Source: Prinia subflava (taxonomy: Eukaryota > Chordata > Aves > Passeriformes > Cisticolidae). Taken from it: 64,000 nt of DNA. This document shows positions 51,990-63,192 of this stretch, piece by piece (the stretch's first letter is position 1; every line of letters starts with the position of its first letter). The DNA is taken from positions 92,488,140 to 92,552,139 of the forward strand of contig NC_086247.1 in the NCBI RefSeq assembly GCF_021018805.1. Direction: 5' to 3'. The notes under the pieces are model-generated. The model was given only the letters and a program-made list of their open reading frames with translations. It made no database searches and had not been told where the DNA came from. Position numbers and translations under genes: made by a program.

Positions 51990-52475
51990 TCAGGGGAGAC
52001 AGGGCTGACTGTTGATTTGTATTGATGCTGTGCTCACTTTGTCATCTGTGTTCTCAAATGCAATATTTTCATCTATTCCTAAATTTTTCCTGCTTTGTTT
52101 TGTCTGTGAGGAAGCAACCTGTGGTTCGGCCTGCGATTTAGTGAAGTGGCGCTTACGTTGGGGCCTTTTATTATTCCTGGCAATCCTCTCCCACAGCTGC
52201 TGGTGCTGAAGGCAGCCTTGCCTCGGTCTGTGCTGCATCAGCACCCTCCTGACAGAGCCACTGCTGAGGACTTCTATTTCCATAGCATAGGCAAGACTCC
52301 GGTCTGAGTAAACAGTTTGGTATTGTGAGTTCCTAAAGCCATTCCTGGAGAAGTTATTTGATAGGGTATTTACCAAGCTGATTTATAAATTCTCATGTAA
52401 CTGGTACTTGCCTGGGCTTATGCAGCTGTTAAGAGAGATCACCGAAACAGGAATTGCATCTTGTTGCCTTAGCAA
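51990..52475 (-). pseudogene. Unidentified coding-like antisense stretch, possible retropseudogene or cryptic exon
   Basis: On the minus strand, 30 open codons (52475-52386) are followed by one in-frame TAA (52385-52383) and then 130 open codons to a TGA at 51992-51990. The predicted peptide is hydrophilic and mixed in composition (for example AYAMEIEVLSSGSVRRVLMQ, then a basic segment around RNNKRPQRKRHF), unlike the hydrophobic, low-complexity peptides of other chance frames nearby. I do not recognise the family. If it is a retrocopy, the TAA is a disabling stop; a plus-strand T-run at 51768-51777 could be a decayed poly(A) tail about 210 nt beyond the stop. As a spliced exon, AG|C at 52377 and AAA|GTGAGC at 52038 are possible sites, but the acceptor has a poor pyrimidine tract. 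A chance frame cannot be excluded. Confidence 0.3.
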
Positions 52476-55400
52476 CTACCACTTCATATTGTGCTTAAAT
52501 CTCTTGGAAATACACAGTGTATCTTGAGGAACTGCTTCCAGCAAAAAGACCCAATCTAAATAATTCTAAATAATTTCACAGAAGAAACATAAGGATGGCC
52601 TTTCCTAACAAAGACCATCACTCTTTTAAGCTTGATTGCCTCATTTCACTACGAGCTTAGCTTGTCATTAGAAAAAAAAGCACAATAAAATTTAAAGGAC
52701 CCAAATACTTGTTTACTCATGCCACCATAATCCACCTCATTGCCAAATTGGTTGGAAGTTGAAAATGAAAAGATTCTCCTAAAGGCCATCTTCCACTCTA
52801 TAAAATCAGCATTGATAGTATGCTTTCCTGTGCTTTTATTTTTGATGTCAAGTTTTCTTAAGGGTAGACTCTTTGTCTAGTTTTATTATTATTTGTGAAA
52901 TATTATGGATATGAAAGGAAGACCTTAAACATATTTTACCTTCTCAGATGTTTCTATTTCCTATTTTGAGATGATATTTTTATTTAGATTTTTTCTGTAG
53001 ACATTTGCAACAGTTTTATGGGGTTTGTTAGATCATTTGAAAATGAGGAGGGAGAGGCTTTTGCCAATATGACATAAAGACAGTTACTTGAGTGCTCATG
53101 CTACCTGATAGTATCAAATACCAATTTGGCACAGAATATTTATATTGCTGTAGCAACTTCCCCAGCTCTGTGGCCATTCCTCTGTTTAACAGTCAGGATT
53201 GGATTTTGCATGTGTGGAAACAGCATTTCAGAGAGCTCAACAAAACAGCGTCTTAGCAAGGATGTGACGGATCCAGAAAAATGCAAGTTTCTGACTCCTC
53301 AGCCTTTTTCTGCTTAAGCTGAGGTTTACAACAGAAAGATCCAATGAGAGAGACTGCTTTCAGGGGCAATATGTATCTCCCATTTCAGAAAACTTATTTT
53401 CCATTTGTAATATTGTACACAGTCAGTGAAATTTAGAAATGCAGTATGACAGAGTTGTCAACATACTACTTCTATTACCCCTTTTCTAGGCAATGAAAAA
53501 GAGAGACAAGCAAAATGCAAGCCTACAGAATTTAAAAGGAATCAGATATTTTGAGGACCAGTTGTCATTTTTAGGTCACCGCTCACATCTCTGAATATAA
53601 TTTTCAGCTAAGCTGCATGGCAGGGTTTGTATGTGCTGGGAGAAGCTACATTTTCCCAGCAGGAGACCAAATCAAAATGAAGCAGTCAGATGCAGGTGCA
53701 CAGTAATAGAAAGGATCTATTTACCCTGAAGCGTGATCAGTGGGCCAAGAAAGCAGAAGCAGTCTATCTCTCACCCCCTTCTCTCCCTACCTTATCCCTC
53801 CCCCATGACTTTGCCAACAAATTCATAAGGGGACCAAAGAGAAGGTGTTCACTTGCTGTTAATGAGCTGCAGTGCCTGCTGCCGAATGTCTAAAGCACTT
53901 TTTTGTTATGCTGATTGTGTACTATTAGAGCTGGCTGTCTTTTAATTTATACCTAATCCTTCCTTCCAGCTTGCACAGCCTCAAGCCAGCCTGAAAAATG
54001 GTTGAAAGAGTTTTTTCTGTGGGCATCTGTTGCCTGTGTCCATTCTGAATTTTGAATGATGCTTCCGAAAGAGCAGTGTGACTGAAGCATGTGTGCCTAA
54101 AGCAAAATTTAAAAAATCAATTTGCCTAGATATTATTTCATAAGTCATGCTTTTGATGAAATCTTAAAAAAAAAAAATGTGCAGCTTTGTTTAAAGAAGG
54201 GCAGTTCAATAATGATGATTTGACAAAGTCAGCTGTATTGGTTGATGGTGAAATGAGACACCTTGCTGAGCATTGTCTGCTTTTCACTTGGGTTTGCAGA
54301 GTTCGTTAATTAAGAGCTGAGTACTTTCTTGTATGTGAAGACAACCACCCAATGCTGTTTCCAAGGCTGAAAAAAACCTGAGCAATATAAGTACAGGAAA
54401 AACACTGAGAATTTTGGTTTTGTTGCTGACTAGGGGCATTGTAGGACTGAGACAGCATTGTCTAGGTTTGGGAGGAAGAAGCAGGAATATGTGAAATCCA
54501 TGTGGTGAATTCAGCTGCTTACTCTGCAGCACTGGAGTGCTCAGGTTCTGTGTTTCTTTCCTCAGGTAAAATGGGCTGGACACATGTTGTAAAGATTAAT
54601 CTGACTGATTATGGTACAATGTAAAAGATGTGGAACTCTCAATATTTGTGTCGCTCTGATGCTGTAGTTCTGTGCAGGGTTATTCACTGAACATAACATA
54701 ATAAAAAAAGAGGCTTTTACCCATCTGGAATTGGACAGCCATTGTAACATGAGCCTTAGTGAAGTGGCAGCTGTCTATTCTGTGTGCTAGAAAAGTATAT
54801 TTATCCCGGCATAAAAATTGTCATGCTCAGGAGCTGAACTATTTTAGTGTTACTGCTTTCCAATATCCACGTTTAAATCCCTAACAACTTTGTCAAAAAG
54901 TTCCAAGTCTTTGCTTTGTGTCCAGGATAACTTTCAGAAAAGAGAGGAATGTATACATCCTAAATTTTGGAGGAGCAGTGCTGCATAGCAAAACAAAGCA
55001 AAACAAAGGAGATTTTGAAAAAAGAAGTGTTCTGGTATCATTAAAATAGGACCTTGTCATACGTTTCTAGAAACTTTGTCTCTTTTACGGGGAGGTAGTG
55101 GCACACTTTGACTTCTTTGTTTGGTGGAGAAAACACCTACAGTATGGAAGCAGAAGACGTAGAGAATGCTTAATTATAATTTTCAATAATTTGGCTTCTA
55201 TTTACAGATGGATTCACGTGATTTCTAAAAAGGAGGTCCAACATTTCATTTCTGCTTTACAGTGAAGAATACATAGTCTGCATAATTATTGAAATTTATT
55301 CAAAATAATTAGACCGCTACTGAAAAATCAGGAGAGAAGTAAACCAAAACTGATGTAGAATAAACACTGTCTACATTGCTTTTGCTTAAGCTTGGTTATA

Positions 55401-55928
55401 CTTAATAAAGGTCAAATATGCATGTTTACCAGAAATGTTCTATACATCAGAATAATCTGCTAAAACATGCACACATAAATTGTGATGGTGTTTATTTTTC
55501 ATTGGTTGCTTTATGACATATTTAAATAGCAAAATACAGAAAAGCAGATTTTTATGTGGCTTCCAAGCCTTGTACTAAGTATGTTCCATGATGATTTGGG
55601 TCATAATCCAAGCCAGCCTCCTTCAAAAGAAATGGAGACATGCTTACCAATACTAATATGAACTGAACTTAGCCTGAAGAAGGCTTTGGCTGCTGTCTCT
55701 AAATCAGTGGAGATGCTGCATGGGCAGTGTGTGTTCTTCTGTGGGAGAAGTACAGAAATACAGTGGTTATTAATTTATATATTTTTAGCCAATCAGGGGC
55801 TCTTGAAAACAAAGCTGATAAAATACAGGTAAAGGAGCAATAAGGAAATGTTGAGAAAAATCATGTGCCACGTGCTCTGCCTGTAGTAAGTAACAAATCC
55901 AAACTGTGAAATCATAGTCTTCATTGAC

Positions 55929-55947
55929 AAAAAAAAAAAAAAAAAAA
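55929..55947. repeat. Poly(A) tract, 19 A
   Basis: Uninterrupted run of 19 A followed by TTAGGGGG. No retroposed gene is recognised next to it. Confidence 0.95.
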
Positions 55948-57164
55948 TTAGGGGGTATACATTACCTGAGTGTAATCACAGCAGGTACCACTGTTGATGT
56001 TACATAGCAATATTCTATCAAAGGACATAAAAAGGGACAGTCCTTGGCACTCAAACTGTTGCAGAGTTTAAATATTTGTCGTATGTTTTATGTGATTCAA
56101 TCAGTTTTGGTTTACAAAAAAAAATATTTGACTGCAGCCAAGATGGATTTTGGACATTTCTTGCTGTTCATTTGTTTTATAAAATCAGCCAGCTGGAAAA
56201 ACTGCTTTTCATGGTTTCCGGTAAAGGAAAAACTGAGTTAAAGAATTATCGTGTCAGAATTTCCTGTAGGATAAACGAAAATGAAATAAAAGTTCCTAAA
56301 TGATTTGATTATTAACGCTGAGATTTACAAACTTCCTGGTAACTGTTGCAGTGCAGGAAGTGATTGGACCAGAAGCAATTGTTGCACTGTTTTTGGTGAA
56401 AGCAAATTGCCCTTGTGTAAATTGTGTCACCAGTCCACTTTGGCATGGGGGAAGTTACTGGGCAGGGGGGGTTTTGCTATCACTCATATATATTTTCATA
56501 ATGCCATCTATAAAGTAAAAAATAATGCTTCTATAAGAAACCTTTCCAAATTGAGATGCCAGGGCTGAGTTGCCTCAACTTTAGATGCTTTGGCAGAATT
56601 GTAGTTCCCTGAGAGTTTGGACTCATGTGTACCTATGGAAGCAGATGAAAGAATAGGAATAAAAATAAGATACTGAACTACTTCTGCTGCTACATGCCTG
56701 AAAAAAAATCATCAAAGTTATTATAATTATGACTGTTATTAGATATCATGTCTGGTTTCTGCATATTTAAATTCTGAGAGAGGTGAAACTTAGGCACTTA
56801 GAGATCCCAGGGGAATAATTGCAGAAATGATGACATATTCCACTTCTTGAACAAATTTCAATACCAAAGCTGCATTCTGCGTACTTACATTTCTTCTTAA
56901 TTATACTTGGATGCAGGATAGATAGTAATTTTCTGTCTTACAAATGCATGTAGCCAATTAGTCTTGTAGATCATGAATACGCAATGGCCTAACTCATTAA
57001 ATGGAATTTTCCTTCTCTGTTGTTATGGCAAAAGAGTCTGCAAATAGCTGAGTATTGTATCTCTCTGGGAGCTCAGCCTTGGTCAAGGCTACAGATTCGT
57101 GACTTCAGCAAGTGGACAATTACTGGGTTTACTTTTTGTTCCTTACAGTGTGCCATGCTAGTCT

Positions 57165-57168
<4 letters not shown>

Positions 57169-57196
<28 letters not shown>
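57169..57196. repeat. (TG)14 microsatellite
   Basis: Fourteen perfect TG units, followed by TCTATCTGTCTGTATG. It runs through a 131-codon plus-strand frame and explains that frame's VCVCVCV stretch. Confidence 0.97.
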
Positions 57197-57197
<1 letters not shown>

Positions 57198-58799
57198 CTA
57201 TCTGTCTGTATGCATGTACTGTAAATTGGTATAGGCTGTTCCGCTCCTCTGAACTTTGGGTCCTCAATTTAAATGCTGCCGTTCTGATGCTATGTGGTGA
57301 ATTTAGTCTTCCTAATTTCTTCCCATTCCCAAGAAATTCCGAGCCCGGAAGCTCTCCCCCTGGCCCAGTGAGACATGCAGACCTGACCTCTTTTGGCTTC
57401 TGGAAGCAAAGCTGAGAAAATCTGGCAACATGTCTCTGAAGAAACCACAGCTTATATCAAATGATCTAACACAGGTGTTCTTTTCTTCTTCCCTCTGATT
57501 TTTAAAAATTTTTTTCTGCATTATATGCTTATATTTCTGTTATCTCAGAGTACAAAGATAACAAATGTAGCCTAGTCTGCCTCACAGGCAGGGCTCATAA
57601 CCATGATGACCAGAGAGATTGAGGGAACCACAAGACAACTGAGAAATGAGTTACAGACCCAATATTTCTCTGAGCCAGTTTTGCTAAGTTATGGTGTCAG
57701 TGAATAATAAATAGGATGTGAGGACATGACTTGGTGATTGGCCTTTGTGTTTTTCAGTGGTACCATGTTTGCCCAAGGGTGAACATTGCTTAGCTAACAC
57801 TCTGTCCTCCTCATTTTCATAATATTGCAGGACATCTGAGACTTGAGGATTTCAGTGCTACAACGGATGTTGAGTTTTGATTTTTAAAACCTGTGGTCTC
57901 AAATATTATAGAAGTAACAAAATCTCTCAGTTTAGAGAAAATGTTTTCTGTAATTTTATTACTAGAGTAGTTATCTCGAGTGCCTTATTGACATGTTTTG
58001 CAAAACTGCTCTGGGGATTTAAATTTAATGACTGTTTTCTTGAAAACAGTAATAAAAAACCCTCATGCTGTTGGTTACACTGGATTTTTACTAAAACTTG
58101 AGTATGTTTTATCTGTTGTTATTTGTAGTTTCAGACTTCCCAGAGAATGGAAATTCTAAATGTGCTATAAACAAGACTTAAATATCTCTTAAAAGTATGC
58201 AAAGATATACATATTTTCTACTAGTAGGATTCTGTTAGTGAGTCTGGAACTCGGGGATTTTTCCCCTTCTGCTGCGTACCCCACAACTTGGGATTCTGGG
58301 CAGTGAAGTCTATCTGCCTTTGGGGAAATGAGCTGTCTCCCTTGCTTTCCAGGGTTTACTTTGAGAGTGTTCCAGATAAATGCATGAGGAAGGGAAGACA
58401 AAAGTTATTCTGTGAAGTCTTTCTTTTTAGCAAGAGGAGAATTATATATCTCGTGTGTACACATGTGTGTACCTATATATCCTGTAACGCCGATGTGACA
58501 TTGCTGTTCCTTTTGTCTTGAAGTTCTATTTTCTGCCATTAACTGTAAGAGAAAATCCAAGTCTTATTTTTTACTGCTTGTACCTTAATGAATCAAAACA
58601 TTATTATCCACTCTGCATCTTGCAGAGTTCACATGGAACTTGTGATGGAGGTCTCAAAAGCTTGTCTTGGTTTGGAAAGACAGGTATCTGTCAGGGAAAA
58701 CTGGAGTTTTCCTTGGAATAGAGAGTGTAAAAACCCCTCCCTCCAAATTACTACAATTTTGTAATTAGGAGCTTTCAGGCAAAAGTATGGGAATAGGAA

Positions 58800-58916
58800 T
58801 AATAGCTGTTTACTAAGAATATTAAAAATAGAAATGCAGTAGTACAAAAAAACAAACAAGCAAACGAAAGTCCTAGAAAACCCTGACAGAGTCAGAGATA
58901 TAACCTGACACCCTGT
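58800..58916 (-). mobile_element. Probable 5' leader remnant of the antisense ERVL-like element
   Basis: This segment lies immediately downstream of the LTR in the sense of the element (minus strand). Read on the plus strand, CCTGACACC at 58904-58912 equals the 3' end of a leucine tRNA (CCTGACA plus CC of the CCA tail), so the element-sense strand would carry a primer-binding-like GGTGTCAGG a few bases after the LTR. The words AGAAATGCAGTAGTAC and CCTAGAAAACCCTGACAGAG also recur, from memory, next to passerine ERVL LTRs. The match beyond 9-10 nt is poor. Confidence 0.45.
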
Positions 58917-59398
58917 TGTCAGGGTGTTGGAAGCAGTCCAGATAAGTCTTCCTGGAGTAACAGATGTTGTTCTGTGAAGTAGAGATGATCCTGTAGAAAA
59001 AAGGGTCCAGTGCTGGCAAGATTGGTCTGATCTTCCTCCAAGAATTCAGTGTAAAACCGGCTCTCTTGGCATTTGGAATAGCTGGTTTTATCCCAGTGGA
59101 AAGGCTTTGGCTCCTCCCACTGGGTGGAGCATCTCACAATGGAATGAGGTAATGTTATCAGTCATGTGAGAGGCCTTAAATGGCCCATTCACAGGTGATG
59201 TCCCTCTGAGCAGGGTGGGTGGAGGAAGAGATAAGAAGGCACTGCCTTATCTGGTGTTATCAGGTGTCCCATTAACAGAAGGCATCCGCCTTCTTCCCCC
59301 CCTAGAGTTACAAGAGATAAAGAACCTTAATCTCCCAACTGGTTTCAACAGATGAAAATAGAATACACATTTTTGGTTACATTTTTCAACCCAAGACA
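58917..59398 (-). mobile_element. ERVL-like LTR, antisense to CDKAL1
   Basis: On the minus strand the element runs from TGTCTTGGGTTGAAAAATG (59398) to a terminus ending CACCCTGACA (58917), giving TGTC/GACA inverted ends and a length of 482 bp. A TATA-like GGGATAAAACC is at 59094-59084 in element sense. Much of its wording matches passerine ERVL-type LTRs as I remember them. No canonical AATAAA is present between the TATA box and the end. No matching target duplication is seen, in line with internal sequence remaining on one side. It holds six WGATAR motifs (see findings). A 59400 end is equally possible. Confidence 0.65.
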
Positions 59399-60467
59399 CA
59401 GCTGCCACTAGGATGTAGTGGGAGTCTTTCAGGGAGAGGGGAAGGGAATATAACTTTGCTCATAGATATTAAAACTTTGGAGTAAAATGTGAAAACTTTT
59501 TGAGTCTCAGAATAGTAATAAAAGCAGTGAGTAAATTTGACTTGCTAGACAGTTGTGATTTGCAGAATGCATTTGTCAAATAGTTTGGAAATAATCCAGA
59601 GCACATTTAGATGGAAAAAGTAGAGATGGGCTCAGACTAAAAATGTGAGCTAAATGTCCTTCCAGGTTTGCAGACATTAAGCTGTACACTTTATCATAAA
59701 CTCAGTAATGGACGAGACTAGAGGTGTTGTGTGGGGGATTTTGAACTTTGGGTAAAGTCAAATTTTATTCCATATCTGTTTTCTCCCTAAATGCAACTGA
59801 TTTGTCCTGGTGTCTTCCATTTAATTTTGAAATTGGTGCTTCCTTTGAACTGTGTTAGTGCATTTGGAAGTTGGGAAGTTTAATTGAAACATAGGACTTT
59901 CTAGACCAGTGTTTATTTTGAATTTAGGTTGGGTCTGTGAGTTGGTAAAATCTCTTCTTCTTGAGTCTTTGTAATATGAAGTGTTGGCTCCACTGTCATG
60001 GAAATGGGTGTGATCTCATGAGTACAGTAAAATGGGATCACCAAGAGGGGATAAGGAGATGCCCCAGCATTGTAAATAATAAGTGTGTCTTTCAAAGAAA
60101 AGACACCCTTTTGCTGATCAGTGGCAGATTTTTTTCATTAGGTGGATGAGGATGTAATGGACTTCATTCACATCTGACATTTTTATTTGCTATCATGTTA
60201 GTAAGTAAAAATCAGTTTATATTTCTGAACTGGATTTTCATATTAGGCCATTACAGCCCCTTAGTTCTGTCCCTTGATTATGACTTTAAACCCTATCAGT
60301 TTTAGACTCTTAGAAGTAGGATTTTCCCTACTCCACTTTCTTGCTGATACAGAGTTTCCTCAGAGAAATTGATTATTTCTGCTAAGGGCATTTGTAGCTG
60401 CAGTTCTTTTCCCAGTATAATTCATTGGGTTTGCTTTCTGAGTCATCTCTCATCTTCTATTTTCCAG
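59399..60467 (+). other. Last part of the CDKAL1 intron before the exon
   Basis: AT-rich intron of about 1.1 kb between the antisense LTR and the exon acceptor. I see no repeat or second exon in it. Confidence 0.7.
60440..60467 (+). other. Splice acceptor of the CDKAL1 exon
   Basis: A pyrimidine-rich run with few purines leads into TTTTCCAG, ending immediately before the first codon of the exon. No other AG lies between the tract and the junction. The branch point cannot be placed with confidence. Confidence 0.8.
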
Positions 60468-60551
60468 GTTGGTGAGAGGCAAAGAGTTCTGGTAACAGAA
60501 GAATCCTTTGACTCCAATTACTACGTTGCTCACAATCCTTTCTATGAGCAG
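60468..60551 (+). CDS. CDKAL1: CDKAL1 internal coding exon (start of TRAM domain)
   Basis: This 84-nt exon encodes 28 residues, beginning [16 protein letters not shown] and ending AHNPFYEQ. From memory this matches the vertebrate CDKAL1 segment that opens the TRAM RNA-binding domain (about residue 431 onward of a roughly 580-residue protein), with only a handful of substitutions. CDKAL1 is a radical-SAM, 4Fe-4S methylthiotransferase anchored in the ER membrane. It converts t6A37 to ms2t6A37 in tRNA-Lys(UUU), and the TRAM domain helps bind the tRNA. The exon is phase 0 at both ends: a pyrimidine-rich acceptor ending TTTTCCAG precedes GTT (Val), and CAG (Gln) is followed by the donor GTACAG. 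The flanking reading frame continues open by chance but leaves the family match exactly at both splice sites. The radical-SAM cysteine exon and the membrane tail are not in this window. Identity is by recognition, not by database search. Confidence 0.92.
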
Positions 60552-60557
60552 GTACAG
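60552..60557 (+). other. Splice donor of the CDKAL1 exon
   Basis: CAG|GTACAG follows the last glutamine codon. It fits the vertebrate U1 consensus at -3 to +2 and is acceptable at +3 to +5. The family match stops here, although the frame stays open to the stop ending at 60680. Confidence 0.8.
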
Positions 60558-60997
60558 TTAAATAAACCAAATAACATCTTTTTGTTTTATCTTTGCTTTC
60601 TGATAATCTCTGCAGCACTGTGTGTCAGGATAAAAAATCAGTCCAGTAAAGAAATAAGAAGCATTTTCCAGGAAACCTGAGACCATCAGGACTTTTTTAA
60701 TTAAATGTTTTGTTGTATTGTTGTGTTGTAAATATAATTTACCTGAAATTATGTTAAGAAATATACCGTGGATGTTTGAGTATACAGCGTGATTTAAGAA
60801 GCTGTTAATTATTGCAGTAATTTTAATGTCTGTGTCCCCAAAGCATTGATTTCTCAGTAGTTGAGTCATGACAATTTGCATACATCTTTCTGAAAAGTGT
60901 TTCAGGCAATGCAATTTGAAAAAAAAAAAATCGAACAATAGAAGGGTGAGGAACTTTTTTAGATTAACACTTCAGCATGATACGTTGTGTTTCACAG
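60552..60997 (+). other. Start of the following CDKAL1 intron
   Basis: Intron after the donor site. A 126-codon minus-strand frame at 60558-60938 is AT-rich and hydrophobic with no family resemblance. Nothing else is seen. Confidence 0.7.
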
Positions 60998-61322
60998 ATA
61001 GAATCATACAGTAATTCGGGCTGGAAGGGGCCCTGCTGGCCACCTCTCTTTGAATGCAGGATGCAATTGGCTTTTCTGTTTCAAGTGCACATTTAACTCA
61101 TGTCCAGCCTCTCATCCACCAGCACCCCCAAGTCCTTCTTGGCAGGAAAGTTATCACTCTCCATGAGTTTTTCTCTCAGTTTGTACTTGTGTCTGGGGTT
61201 GCCCCAACCCAGCTGCAGCACCTTGCACTCGGACTCATTGAACCTCGTTATGTTTTTGTGTAGGTTCCCCTAATTCTCGGGCTTGTGTAGATCCCCCTAA
61301 ATGGCATTCCTTCCTTCTAGTT
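60998..61322 (-). mobile_element. CR1 LINE fragment (3' region)
   Basis: The plus strand starts ATAGAATCATACAGTAATTC, then GGCTGGAAGGGGCCCTGC, CAGCCTCTCATCCACCAGCA, CCCCCAAGTCCTTCTTGGC, GGGGTTGCCCCAACCCAGCT, GCAGCACCTTGCACTCGG and finally GATCCCCCTAAATGGCATTC. This is the standard order of an antisense CR1 3' end. It is 5'-truncated at about 61322 and noncoding. It lies 447 bp downstream of the CDKAL1 exon. Confidence 0.93.
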
Positions 61323-63192
61323 TTGTCATTTCCTTCTGTGCACTTCCCTTCAGATAAATTCTTGCCACATAAAAACATTATCTTTGAGCTGGGAAAGAAG
61401 TGCACGCATCAGTTTCACAAAATTGTTATTTTTGCTCAAAAGCCGATGACTTGCTTAAGACCAACAAAATTAGCTTTCATGAATCATGATTTTAGTCTCC
61501 ATTTTCTTGCACTAAGCTGTCAACAGTTTGCTTTTGCTACCATTAGGTATTCAGTTTTCTGAACCTGAAGAGATTACAGATGATGGCTGTGCTTTCTTCT
61601 GGTTTTGGGTTATGTTACAGAGTTTATTTATTTATTTTTCCTTAGTAGTAAGTAACATTGCTGTTCTTGAAATATCTGTTTGTGCTAGATATCTGGGTCA
61701 ATAATTTTTTTTCTCACTTTCTCCTTTTTTTTTATATAAATCTCTTCCTTCTTTTGTTACATATTCAACTTCTGTCTAAGTCTTATATATCAATACTCTT
61801 TGATGTTGTATCTTATCAGTCATAGTTGAGGAACATGGTCTTCCAAATAGAGATTAAAGAGAAATTTTTGGGACTTTTTTGTTCAATGCTTGTTTTATGG
61901 GAGCTTAATTAATTAAATGAAAAGCAACATGTATAGGAAACCAAGTGTTGATTTTTTGTGTTGTGTTTGTACAGCACCTAATACAGCTCATGATAGGGAC
62001 TGGTAAAGAATTCACGAAATGCAAATAGTCATGTAGGGATTCATTTTACATTCTACTAGGGAAAAAATGCTTTCCATTGAGAAAATGCAAATCTTTTCCC
62101 TAAAATCTTATGTGTAGCATGTTTCATAAGGATGATATCCTGCTGCTCACCCAGGTAAGCACAAGAATCCATTCTAGTAACTAAGATTAATAGCAGTAAA
62201 TTGAATGATAGTAAATTGAAAACCACTCTAAAGTTTAAATATCATATCATGTATTATTTAAGCTGATGCTCAGAGTCCTGGTGTAGTGTTCTGTTAACTC
62301 AAATAGTTATCAAATGTATTCTGTCTTCACTAAGCTCATCTGTACTAGAATAATTTGCTATTAAACCCACATCGATAGAGCTGCACTGGCAGACTTAAGG
62401 ATAGAGCTGCAGCTGACACTTTGGCTTAGGTGATACAGTTTACATTGAACAGAGTAGTCTAAAGTGGCCAAAGAGTGCTTTGCCAGATCCACAGCCAAGG
62501 TGAGAGTTTCTACTGGTATAACTTGGTTTCTTAGAAATATCGCTGAGGGTTTTTTCTTAACAAATACTTATATCAAAAAATGTCTCAGTGTATGCCTAAC
62601 CTGGATGCTTGGCTATGTTTATGCTATCTCCTAGTTATTTTCACTTCTTTCTTTTTCTGAAGCTGGGTATATATTTAGTTGCTTCCCTTTTGCATGAGGT
62701 CAGGAACCCAGTGATATACTCAGCTATGTAGTTTCACTTTGATTTAAATTTGCCCAAGATGAATTACATGGGAAGAACTGTGATCCAGTCACATTGTAAC
62801 ACTGAGCATTAGGGTTCTGGCTTTGTGTTTGCTTAGTCTCAGCTTGCCTATCTCTGAAAGGCAAAGATGTCTGCTTTACTTGGAAGATGCTTAGGAAGCT
62901 CAGCAGAATCCTAGGATCTTGAAACACTTACACTGTTACACCTTGAGCCTTCAGGGAAGAAGAGAAACCACTGGTGATGATTTCCTCCAAGTGGGACAAT
63001 CAACAGTTGTGATAGGTGAAAATGGAGAGGCAGTGTTTGGCAAAAAAATGGTCTCCAAATGTGGGTGGCACAGATTTTATTTCTGTGAAAGTTCTCTGCA
63101 CATGTAGTCCTAAAAATTAAGCCATTTTAAGGCATTTCAGTGTCAGCATCAAGGAATCAAGGTACAAAGATGTGATCATTGCCTTTTAAAAA
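61323..63192 (+). other. CDKAL1 intron, no gene seen
   Basis: I looked for the next TRAM-domain exon (expected to read like VLVPKNPAFMG) and did not find it. The frame at 62919-63107 has no family match. No repeat family is recognised. Confidence 0.55.

Larger units (their letters stand above)
46745..58799 (+). other. CDKAL1 intron with microsatellites and one antisense coding-like stretch
   Basis: No recognised CDKAL1 exon. Contents noted separately: a T18 tract at 48670, a coding-like minus-strand stretch at 51990-52475, an A19 tract at 55929 and a (TG)14 repeat at 57169. Other ORFs here are short and without family resemblance. Confidence 0.5.

Noticed and set aside
57020..57415. 131-codon plus-strand frame
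   Set aside because: Runs through the (TG)14 microsatellite, giving a VCVCVCV stretch; not a gene.
62919..63107. Candidate next CDKAL1 exon
   Set aside because: The translation does not resemble the segment following FYEQ in CDKAL1 and lacks good splice sites.
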